A DNA stretch of 17,264 nucleotides. Origin: Planctomycetaceae bacterium. GTDB taxonomy: Bacteria; Planctomycetota; Planctomycetia; Pirellulales; Pirellulaceae. A program made the translations under genes and the position numbers. Numbering within the stretch: position 1 is the stretch's first letter; each line of letters starts with the position of its first letter. The notes beneath the pieces are model-generated. The model was not told where the DNA came from. It was given only the letters and a program-made list of their open reading frames with translations, and did not search any database. The stretch spans positions 1-17,264 of the forward strand of contig NYXM01000080.1 of NCBI GenBank assembly GCA_002685655.1, given 5' to 3'. Below, one piece after another: positions 1 through 6,664 of this stretch.

Positions 1-1
1 G

Positions 2-847
2 AAACCGTTGCGATTCGTCGAGATGGTCTTGGGCGTCCAAGCCGATGATCAAGGCGGCGTCAGCCCCGTCGATCTCAATGGATACCTGGACGATTTTGCG
101 ATTTGGTCTCGGATACTAAGCGACGAGGAGATCGAGCAGGTGCATGAACACGGGTTGCGCGGTGTCGGCATTGCAGCTCTCAAGGCGAACCGACCTGATT
201 CGTCCGAACTGGCTGACAGCTTGCAGGTGCTTTACGAATTCGACAAGGCCAACGATTTGGGCGCGAACACTTCAACGAGCGGTAAGTCCGCCCGGCAGAC
301 CGGACCAGCGGGGGCCGTGGTGACGCAAGACACGAAGGCTCCGCGCATCGGCACAGGCGCCGGCGACTTTACGCAGAACGACGCGACACTGAAGGTGCAT
401 GCCAGTGACATGCAACGCTTGATGCGCGAACCAGCCGGAGACCTGACCATCGCGTATTGGTTCAAAGCGACATCGCGGTCCGCGAACCACACGGTCTGGG
501 CGATGTCGAACGAACCGATCCCCTCGCCGCAGTACAGCAGCAATCGAGCCAAGGCGGTGCTGGCCACACAAACGATCGAGGTCGCCACTGGGGAAGAGGT
601 CCTTCTCGGCCTTGTCAGACCCGGCTCGCTTGAGACCGCCCGCACAGAAGCGCCGCTAACTGATGGCAAATGGCATCACCTGGCCGTAACGGTCGACCAA
701 GACTCTGCTGGCGGCAAGGTCACCGGACGGCTATTCATTGACGGGAAATCAGGCAACCAGGCTGTCATCAGCGATCAACCCCAGCGCCTCGGCAATCGCA
801 CGGTGAGTATCGAAGAACTGGAGTGCTACGTGTATGTGCGTAAGTAG
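2..847 (+). CDS. LamG-domain (concanavalin A-like) protein, 3' part; probably truncated
   Basis: The reading frame is open to the left edge, so the gene starts outside the window; the TTG at 8 is not a convincing start. The first visible segment, NGYLDDFAIWSRILSDEEI at about codons 26-44, is the typical end of a LamG jelly-roll domain. A linker follows, then a second LamG domain with DLTIAYWFKA, DGKWHHLAVTVDQ and GRLFIDGK. This second domain should end with another LDDFAIW-type strand, but after LGNRTVSI the protein runs into EELECYVYVRK and stops. It therefore lacks its last strands, which suggests a deletion, frameshift or rearrangement at about 805-815. LamG domains bind carbohydrate or protein ligands outside the cytoplasm, and planctomycetes carry many, often in very large surface or FecR-associated proteins. 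It is the only plus-strand gene and converges on the minus-strand genes. Family call is firm; integrity of the gene is doubtful. Confidence 0.72.
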   Translation, partial: KPLRFVEMVLGVQADDQGGVSPVDLNGYLDDFAIWSRILSDEEIEQVHEHGLRGVGIAALKANRPDSSELADSLQVLYEFDKANDLGANTSTSGKSARQTGPAGAVVTQDTKAPRIGTGAGDFTQNDATLKVHASDMQRLMREPAGDLTIAYWFKATSRSANHTVWAMSNEPIPSPQYSSNRAKAVLATQTIEVATGEEVLLGLVRPGSLETARTEAPLTDGKWHHLAVTVDQDSAGGKVTGRLFIDGKSGNQAVISDQPQRLGNRTVSIEELECYVYVRK

Positions 848-1203
848 AGCCGCCCGTGAAATCATTTCACGCCTGAATTGAGGAAACGACTGCGTTAACT
901 TGCTTCGGTTTGGCACTCCTCCGCAGCTTTACAAAACGCAGAGATCTGCTTCGGTGAAACAACCCGACGCGACTTGGAGTCAAGAGGTCCCACGCTCGTC
1001 CACGCGCCTTCATTCTGATTCGCTAGCGATCACGTCCACCGGCTCGGAACTGCTGTTGTCGTGGACCGACGCATCGAACAGAGAAGGGCCAAAGACCCGC
1101 TACACGCTATGTCGATGTGCCCCAGGGTGCGCGTGCTGAAGACGCTAAGCAGAGCTGGGCCTCGGTTGGGTAGTCCGCCGAGCTTTGGGCGAGTGAGCCG
1201 TAC
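848..1203. other. Non-coding gap between the LamG gene and the PQQ-propeller remnant
   Basis: No intact gene is visible here. Several short plus-strand frames exist without a ribosome site or recognisable domain. One stretch at about 1096-1173 reads ATRYVDVPQGARAEDAKQSW before a stop; it looks protein-like but I cannot assign it. An 11-bp direct repeat, caaagacccgc, occurs at 1090-1100 and again at 1249-1259. The segment is best read as decayed sequence between convergent transcription units. Confidence 0.4.
855..871. repeat. 17-bp perfect inverted repeat just after the LamG stop
   Basis: CGTGAAAT-C-ATTTCACG is a perfect palindrome with a one-base centre, starting seven bases after the LamG stop codon. 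As RNA it would form a seven-pair stem with a TCA loop. No T-run follows on either strand, so it is not a standard intrinsic terminator. It may be a weak terminator or RNA-end-stabilising hairpin, or a dimeric protein-binding site. Confidence 0.45.
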
Positions 1204-1320
1204 TTACCAGGTCAGCGGGGGTTCTGCGGATTCTGACACTCCGCTGTTCAAAGACCCGCGCCATTGCGACCAGTAGTTGTCAGCGCAGGAAGGCGCAGAC
1301 GTGCCGTCACAAGAACAACA
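1204..1320 (-). pseudogene. N-terminal remnant of a PQQ-like beta-propeller protein
   Basis: On the minus strand, just downstream of the DUF1552 gene, one frame reads ADNYWSQWRGSLNSGVSES followed by AEPPLTW and a TAA stop. This matches the start of mature planctomycete PQQ-like propeller proteins, which begin W-x-Q-W/F-R-G-P-x-x-x-G-V and continue with a P-x-x-W segment; the intact paralogue here (5096-6574) begins DWPQFRGPNSSGV. The residues before it (CDGTSAPSCA) could be the end of a signal peptide, but an in-frame stop at 1321-1323 separates them from any start codon. Nothing of the remaining roughly 400 residues of such a protein is visible downstream. I read it as a truncated gene copy that once followed DUF1552 in the operon. 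Confidence 0.62.
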
Positions 1321-1333
1321 CTACAAAAGTAGT
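1320..1333 (-). terminator. Possible weak hairpin downstream of the DUF1552 gene
   Basis: ACTAC-AAAA-GTAGT can form a five-pair stem with a four-base loop, about 40 bases after the DUF1552 stop. On the minus strand a moderately T-rich stretch (GTTGTTCTTG) follows. The stem is short and AT-containing, so this is a tentative terminator only. Confidence 0.2.
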
Positions 1334-1371
1334 CGGCAATCACAGCACACCGAAAGTCCTGACGACTTCCG

Positions 1372-2634
1372 CTACGTGACAGTCAGCGCACCATTACTCG
1401 TCGCAAAGCTGTCCGTCTCCACACCCATGCGCTGCAGCAGAGTCACAAACAAATTGCAGAGCGGGGTGTTACGGTCTTTGTCAAACGACACGTATCGCCC
1501 GTGTTTGTAGCCGCCACCGGCAAGAATGACTGGAAGATTCGTCGGATCATGAGCGTTCGCATTGCCCAGATTGCTGCCGAAAAGAACGGCTGTATGATCC
1601 AGCAGCCGAGTTCCCTGCGCCGATCGCTGTCCAAGCTGCGTCAGGAAGTCCGAAAATGTTGAGAGGATTCCGGATTCGATGATCTTCAGTTGGGCAATCC
1701 TGGCGGGGTCCTGCCCATGATGAGACAGCGGGTGATGCTCGCCGTGGACACCGGCAATGTTGGGCACAGCGCCGTGATCCTGAATCATCAGGCTGACCAC
1801 GCGCGTTGAATCGGTCTGCAGCATGAGCGGAATCAGATTCATCAGCTCACGAATGCGGCCGAGCAATTCCGACGGTTCCGCAATGTCCTTCGGAACTTCG
1901 ACGTTCACTTCAGGCTTTGGGCGATCCAGCCACGCTTCGGATGCAGCCAGTTCCTTCTCAGCCGTGCGGATGGCGGCGAAATATTCATCGAGTTGCTTCC
2001 GGTCACCTCCACTGACTCGACGGTTGAGCGCCTTCGTCCGATCGCCAACGGCATCAAGAATGCTGCGACCGTCCGCGAGTCTCTGCCTTTGTCGCCGCTG
2101 TTCTTCCGGACTTCCGGCCAGGAATAACTTCGCAAACACCCGCGATGGGCGATTATCGGCTGGCAGCATCACGCCATTGCTGTTGTACGACTGACTTTCC
2201 CGAGTGTTACTTCCCAGCGTGATCGACGGAAACCTCGTGATGTGACCGAGGTGCGTCGCCGCCACCTGATCAACGGAAATCGTATTCCTGAAGCCTGCGA
2301 GCCCCGGATTGATCGCCGCCGTCAGAAAGGTCATCTCAGTATCGTGAGGCTCCTTGCCGTTCTGGTCCGGATGAGACATGCCGGAAAACAGCGTGAAGTC
2401 ACGTCGGTGTTCCTTGAGCAGTTCGAGGTACTCCGTGTTTGCGTAGTCAGCTCCAGACGTCTTCGGGAACAGTGACGGAGGGTACAAACCTAGCGCATTG
2501 CAAATCATCACCATGCGTTTCGGCTGCTCCGCACGTTCAAACCCAATCGCCGGATTCATCACATCCAGCAGCGGCAACGACAATGCCACCCCGGATGCTC
2601 GCAGCGCGGTGCGTCGTGAAATTGGCGTGTGCAT
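1372..2634 (-). CDS. DUF1552 (HxxSHH) family protein with twin-arginine signal
   Basis: The 420-residue product starts MHTPISRRTALRASG followed by a hydrophobic stretch (about residues 14-24), a twin-arginine export signal, so it is probably folded before export across the inner membrane. The family-defining motif HPLSHH is at residues 301-306, and the C-terminal half carries the conserved segments LLDHTAVLFGSNLG and NLPVILAGGG. Length is usual for the family. Biochemical function is unknown; members are typically encoded next to DUF1592/1588 cytochromes, as here. I chose the ATG at 2634 because an AGGAGG Shine-Dalgarno lies four bases upstream and the Tat motif then sits at the N-terminus; an in-frame ATG at 2652 would add six residues, place this site inside the gene, and overlap the previous gene by ten bases. 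Last gene of the coupled trio. Confidence 0.9.
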   Translation of the reverse strand: MHTPISRRTALRASGVALSLPLLDVMNPAIGFERAEQPKRMVMICNALGLYPPSLFPKTSGADYANTEYLELLKEHRRDFTLFSGMSHPDQNGKEPHDTEMTFLTAAINPGLAGFRNTISVDQVAATHLGHITRFPSITLGSNTRESQSYNSNGVMLPADNRPSRVFAKLFLAGSPEEQRRQRQRLADGRSILDAVGDRTKALNRRVSGGDRKQLDEYFAAIRTAEKELAASEAWLDRPKPEVNVEVPKDIAEPSELLGRIRELMNLIPLMLQTDSTRVVSLMIQDHGAVPNIAGVHGEHHPLSHHGQDPARIAQLKIIESGILSTFSDFLTQLGQRSAQGTRLLDHTAVLFGSNLGNANAHDPTNLPVILAGGGYKHGRYVSFDKDRNTPLCNLFVTLLQRMGVETDSFATSNGALTVT

Positions 2635-2638
2635 CGTT

Positions 2639-2644
2639 CCTCCT
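2639..2644 (-). promoter_or_regulatory. Shine-Dalgarno of the DUF1552 gene, overlapping the upstream stop
   Basis: Read on the minus strand the junction is TAGGAGGAACGATG: the TAG ends the DUF1592-type gene (2643-2645) and shares two bases with the AGGAGG site, four bases before the ATG at 2634. This fixes the start and suggests translational coupling. Confidence 0.75.
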
Positions 2645-5099
2645 ACCGGCATCGAAACATCCGGCTGCTGACAACTTCATGAATCAATCGGCGCAACGGG
2701 TAGTTTGCGCTCTCGTGCCGTTGCAGAATTGCCTCCACTTCCTGCCGGTCAGCGAACTGGATTTCAGCGCCGGTGGCAAACGTGATCAACATTGACACCA
2801 GATTTCGCGCCACCTGTTCCTTCGACTTCATCAAGTGCTGTTTGAAGTCACGAACGTCGGTGAACGTGAATCCGTCCTCGGTCTGGCCGCTGCAGTCAAC
2901 CTGCCGGCCGGGTTTGTAGTCTTGATGCAGGAATCGCAGTCCGGCGTCGGCGGTTCGTTTGACGCCCTTGCTGACGCGGTAGCGAGTGCGAAAAGTGCCC
3001 ACGGGGTCGAAGCATTCCAGCGCGAATCCCGGCGGATCAATCCGGCGGTGACAAACGGCGCATGCCTCGACCGTCTGATGTTTTGCCAGTGTCTCGCGAA
3101 TCGTCGTGGCTCCTCGAGTATCGGGCTCGATGGAACCGACCCCCGGGAGAGGCGGATTCGGCGGCAGCCCCAGCAGATTCGTCAGAACAAAACTGCCGCG
3201 TTTGACGGGTGTCGTGACGGATCCGTTGGCCGTCACTTTGGCGATGCTGGCGTGCGTCAGAATACCGCCACGAACGCTGTCCTCGTCCAGCACGACTTTG
3301 CGCATTTCTTCGCCTTCGACGTTCGGAATGCCGTAGTGTTCGGCGAGTTTCCGGTTGAGGAACGTGAAGTCAGAATCGATGAGATCGGCGATGCTAAGGT
3401 TTTCGTTGATGAGATGTCGGAAGAGGAGCCGCGTTTCGGCCAGCATGGCCCGGCGCAGAACGTCGTCATATTCCGGGTACAGGTACTTGTCAGGCGTTGT
3501 GGCGTCGATCAGCTCCAAGTCCAGCCATTGGTCAAGGAATTCGTTGATGAACCGTTCGCTACGCGCGTCTGACAGCATGCGGTTGACCTGAGCGGTCAGC
3601 GTTTTTGTGTCGGAGAGTTTTCCGTCATCGGCAAGTTGAAGCAGCTCCTCATCGGGAGGGCTGCGCCAGAGGAAGTAGGCCAACCTGCTGGCGAGTGCAT
3701 GATCAGTCAGTGTTGATTCTACTGGCCCCGTTTCGTTCGTCAGGAACAAGGTCTCAGGCGAAACCAGAATTGCTCGCAATGGAACGCGAGCACTGGCGAT
3801 GAAGCCGCGTCGGGCTTTGAGATTCGGGATCGCGAGATTGGTGAGGTCTGCGATCTCTTTGTCAGTCACCGGGCGTCGGAAGGCTCTGGGTGCGAGCGCT
3901 GCGACAGCGTCGCGAATATGTTCGTAATCAGACTTTGTCGTCACCGGTTTGTAGTAGCGACCGTTTGCAGCAGGTTCCCATTCGACGCCGGGGAACAGGG
4001 CTCGCGTACGTTGCGGAGGCCAGGGGGACTCCAACGGACCTTCGACAAGCACCTTGCGAACTCGCACGCCTTCTCCTTTGAATTCGCTCGCGGGCTGAGA
4101 GTTGTAAATGACTTTCCCGTCAGGCGCCGGTTCGAGTTCGTCGGCGCTTACGTAGAAGTAGTCGTCGGGGCGGAGGTATTTTGTCGCTGAAACCGTGCGG
4201 AGTTTCTCGTCGACATCCCAGGCCGCAAAGAGTTCGCTGTCGCCCTGGACGTCGTTTTGGCGCCTGAGGCTCATCGTGACCGAGGATCGCGGCTGATACG
4301 CCGAACCGGTAACGGTAATGCGGTATCGGCCGGCGACAGGAATCCGCAGTCCGTTGTGGTCAGAACGCAGGTTGTAGTTCTGACCGCGAAACATGATGAG
4401 ATCGTCTCCGGCCCGGAAGACCGTGCCACCGCCTCGGCGTACCGGGCGTTCGAACCACATTTGCATGAAACGCGAATTCACATAGTCAAGTTCGCGCACC
4501 ATCTTCGGTTTGGCGCCGAGTTGAATCGCTTCGTCAAGGGCGATGTCTGCGGCCTTGAGGAAGCCTTTGACGTGCACACTGGACATGTCCTGCTTCGCGG
4601 TGACGACGTCGAACGTGTCCGATTTGTTTTCTGGCGGAAGGTACCGGGCGATGTCGCCACCGATACCAAGCAGATCGTGCAGCGTGTGTTCATATTCCAA
4701 CCGAGACAGGCGACGCGACGGAACGCGGCCTATCGTCTTTTGTAATCGCTGATTGGCCTCTTTTAGTTCGCCCTCAAGGTACGACAACGCCTTGTCACGA
4801 ACTGCCTTATCGGGTTGTGTTTCCTCAGGAGGCGGCATTTCGCCGCGTTTGACGCGGTCGTAAACTTTGACCCATTGGCGAAACGCATCGGCTTTCTCAA
4901 AGTCTTTGGCAAGCCTAGTGAAGTCGAGACGCGTTTCCGTGCTCGCGTCATGGCAGTCGACACATGATTCCTGGATGAAAGAGGCAAGACCATTGCCAAG
5001 ATCGCTTGCCATCGTGACGACGGGAAGCAACAACGCCAAGGCCATCCCAGTCGCCGCACGTACGAAGTGAAAGCCAGCGTGGGGCACGAAGTGCATCAT
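2643..5099 (-). CDS. Planctomycete-type cytochrome, DUF1587/DUF1595/DUF1592/DUF1588/DUF1585 protein
   Basis: An 818-residue exported protein with a Sec signal peptide (about residues 1-31, hydrophobic MALALLLPVVTMA). CVDCH at 46-50 is a c-type heme site in the Planctomycete cytochrome C domain. DUF1587 follows at about 125-190 (RRLSRLEYEHTLHDLLG), then a beta-rich region at about 225-360 that may be a carbohydrate-binding-like module, DUF1595 at about 392-455 (APRAFRRPVTDKE), DUF1592 at about 462-590 (ASRLAYFLWRSPPDEEL), DUF1588 at about 605-705 with a second heme-type motif CAVCH at 680-684 and the signature RRIDPPGFALECFDPVG, and C-terminal DUF1585 at about 745-816. This is the standard domain order. 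Proposed role is periplasmic redox or electron transfer; the substrate is unknown. It overlaps the upstream propeller gene by ATGA and ends eight bases before the DUF1552 start. A GGAGG sits seven bases before the start codon. Confidence 0.93.
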   Translation of the reverse strand: MMHFVPHAGFHFVRAATGMALALLLPVVTMASDLGNGLASFIQESCVDCHDASTETRLDFTRLAKDFEKADAFRQWVKVYDRVKRGEMPPPEETQPDKAVRDKALSYLEGELKEANQRLQKTIGRVPSRRLSRLEYEHTLHDLLGIGGDIARYLPPENKSDTFDVVTAKQDMSSVHVKGFLKAADIALDEAIQLGAKPKMVRELDYVNSRFMQMWFERPVRRGGGTVFRAGDDLIMFRGQNYNLRSDHNGLRIPVAGRYRITVTGSAYQPRSSVTMSLRRQNDVQGDSELFAAWDVDEKLRTVSATKYLRPDDYFYVSADELEPAPDGKVIYNSQPASEFKGEGVRVRKVLVEGPLESPWPPQRTRALFPGVEWEPAANGRYYKPVTTKSDYEHIRDAVAALAPRAFRRPVTDKEIADLTNLAIPNLKARRGFIASARVPLRAILVSPETLFLTNETGPVESTLTDHALASRLAYFLWRSPPDEELLQLADDGKLSDTKTLTAQVNRMLSDARSERFINEFLDQWLDLELIDATTPDKYLYPEYDDVLRRAMLAETRLLFRHLINENLSIADLIDSDFTFLNRKLAEHYGIPNVEGEEMRKVVLDEDSVRGGILTHASIAKVTANGSVTTPVKRGSFVLTNLLGLPPNPPLPGVGSIEPDTRGATTIRETLAKHQTVEACAVCHRRIDPPGFALECFDPVGTFRTRYRVSKGVKRTADAGLRFLHQDYKPGRQVDCSGQTEDGFTFTDVRDFKQHLMKSKEQVARNLVSMLITFATGAEIQFADRQEVEAILQRHESANYPLRRLIHEVVSSRMFRCR

Positions 5100-6574
5100 T
5101 GTCTGGCCTCCGCAAAGGCATGCAGTGCCGAGTGCGTCCGCACGTAGATGGTTCCATCGACGATCGCTGGGGTGGCGTAAACACCGTCTTGCATATCATT
5201 CGTTGCCAGCAACTTGGGATTCGGGCCGAGCGTAAGTACGCTGATCTGTCCGTTGCCGGCGATGGTGAAGATCTTGCCGTCCGCGATCAGTGGTGAAGCG
5301 TAGTGAGTTCCCCGGCCACCAGTTCGTTTTCTGTACACTAGTTCGCCCGTCTTCAGTTCCAGGCACGTGAGAACGCCACCGTTTTTCACGAAATAGATAT
5401 TTCGGCCGTCACATACTGGCGAGGGAACTTCTGGGATGCCCTGTGTTTCAAGTGTTCGCAGCTGGTCGCCGCCGAGCATGCCCTCGCCGTCAAGCCGAAT
5501 AGCCAGTACTCCGTGCGTATCATAGCCCGCTCGATATTTGTCCAACTCGCGGGCTTGAATTGCCCACTCGTCTTCGGCAATTTTTCCGTCCTTGTTCTTG
5601 TCAGCCCACTCAAACCGAACGGTTGCGCCGTTTTGCGGTGCTTCGGCCCCGTCCGGGCGATGAAATATCCATAACGTCGGGAACTCGCCGCGACTGAGTT
5701 TCTCGTCGCGATTCTTGTCATGCTTCGCAATCATTTGCTCGAATCTGGGAAACGGGGGCCGCAGCGCCGGCTCTCCCATTTTGTTCCAGGCCGCGACGAT
5801 GACTTCGTTGCCGGCTAGCAGGGGCGTACTCGTTGCCGTTGTCGCACACTTGGCGACCCAAATTCGTTTGCCGCTGCTGATGTCAAACGCTTGAACCGAA
5901 CGTGCGGTATGCACAATTACCTTGTCGCCGGCAATGATCGGGCAAGCCGTACATGCCATTTCACCATTGATATGCTCTGCTTGTGGAATCTTCCACAACT
6001 GTTTGCCGGTAGTCTTATCAACGGCCAAGAGGAAGTGATCGACGTAAGTTCCGCGATAGAGAACGACTCGATCGCCAACAATGACGGGCGACGCCGCGTT
6101 CCCGCCGAACGTCTTTGCCAACGGCATTCTGAAGTCCCACAGCTGCTTCCCATCCATGTCAAAGCAGATCAGTCCGTAGGAACCAAAGTAGGCGACAACC
6201 CGTTCGCCGTCAGAGGCCGGCGTGCTGCTGGCCGGATTGAACGACGGATGACCTTTCTCGATTGCGTCGGTTGGGACTACCCGCTGCCAGCGGATCTTGC
6301 CGCCGGAACGGGCGATGCAGACGACGGCCAGCTTTTCTTGTGCCTTGTCATAGGTCGTCAAGAAGATCGCATCGCCGACGACGCAAGGCGAACTGTGTCC
6401 CGAACCCAGAGGCGTTCGCCAGAGTTCATTCGTGCCCGGACCAAACGCCACTGGGACGGATGCGTCATTGGCAACACCCGAGCTATTGGGACCTCGGAAC
6501 TGCGGCCAATCAGCAAAAGCAACGTCGCCCGAAAGTACGATGATCGTCAAAAGGAAAACCAGAACACGCGTCAT
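5096..6574 (-). CDS. PQQ-like beta-propeller protein with two inserted EF-hands
   Basis: A 492-residue exported protein. A short signal peptide (MTRVLVFLLTIIVLSGDVAFA) is followed by DWPQFRGPNSSGV at 22-34, the hallmark start of planctomycete PQQ-like (outer-membrane YVTN/PQQ type) propellers. Blade motifs of the form A-x-D-x-x-T/S-G-K-x-x-W recur, for example CIARSGGKIRWQ, AVDKTTGKQLWK and AFDISSGKRIWV. Between blades sit two EF-hand calcium loops: DKNRDEKLSRGEF at 286-298 and the canonical DKNKDGKIAEDEW at 325-337. Whether PQQ is bound is unknown; many such proteins are only scaffolds. I chose the ATG at 6574 because it begins the signal peptide; a TTG at 6637 would add 21 polar residues in front of it. 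The Shine-Dalgarno for 6574 is poor (GGAAGGG about 13 bases away). Its stop overlaps the next start by four bases, making it the first gene of the coupled trio. Confidence 0.88.
   Translation of the reverse strand: MTRVLVFLLTIIVLSGDVAFADWPQFRGPNSSGVANDASVPVAFGPGTNELWRTPLGSGHSSPCVVGDAIFLTTYDKAQEKLAVVCIARSGGKIRWQRVVPTDAIEKGHPSFNPASSTPASDGERVVAYFGSYGLICFDMDGKQLWDFRMPLAKTFGGNAASPVIVGDRVVLYRGTYVDHFLLAVDKTTGKQLWKIPQAEHINGEMACTACPIIAGDKVIVHTARSVQAFDISSGKRIWVAKCATTATSTPLLAGNEVIVAAWNKMGEPALRPPFPRFEQMIAKHDKNRDEKLSRGEFPTLWIFHRPDGAEAPQNGATVRFEWADKNKDGKIAEDEWAIQARELDKYRAGYDTHGVLAIRLDGEGMLGGDQLRTLETQGIPEVPSPVCDGRNIYFVKNGGVLTCLELKTGELVYRKRTGGRGTHYASPLIADGKIFTIAGNGQISVLTLGPNPKLLATNDMQDGVYATPAIVDGTIYVRTHSALHAFAEARQ
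5107..5111 (-). promoter_or_regulatory. Shine-Dalgarno of the DUF1592-type cytochrome gene
   Basis: GGAGG on the minus strand, seven bases before the ATG at 5099 and inside the 3' end of the PQQ-like gene. It supports the first of the two tandem ATG codons (ATGATG). Confidence 0.6.
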
Positions 6575-6664
6575 ATTGCTGAAATAACCCTTCCACCAGT
6601 TGGAAATACATTTGCGCCGTGGGGAACTGTCTCGCAATGACTACTGTCCCGTCGATCAACAGAT

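Noticed and set aside
900..1139. 79-codon plus-strand frame in the convergent gap
   Set aside because: Non-ATG start, no ribosome site, no recognisable motif, and a low-complexity Ser/Thr/Cys composition; not supported as a gene.
1090..1259. 11-bp direct repeat caaagacccgc at 1090-1100 and 1249-1259
   Set aside because: Could mark an illegitimate-recombination footprint, but one 11-mer match within 500 bases is only mildly unlikely by chance and no target-site or element structure accompanies it.
2635..2652. ATG at 2652 as start of the DUF1552 gene
   Set aside because: The AGGAGG site lies inside this extension and is correctly spaced for the ATG at 2634, which also places the twin-arginine motif normally.
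6575..6637. TTG-initiated 21-residue extension of the PQQ-like protein
   Set aside because: It would put polar, basic residues before an ideal signal peptide and has no Shine-Dalgarno; the ATG at 6574 is preferred.
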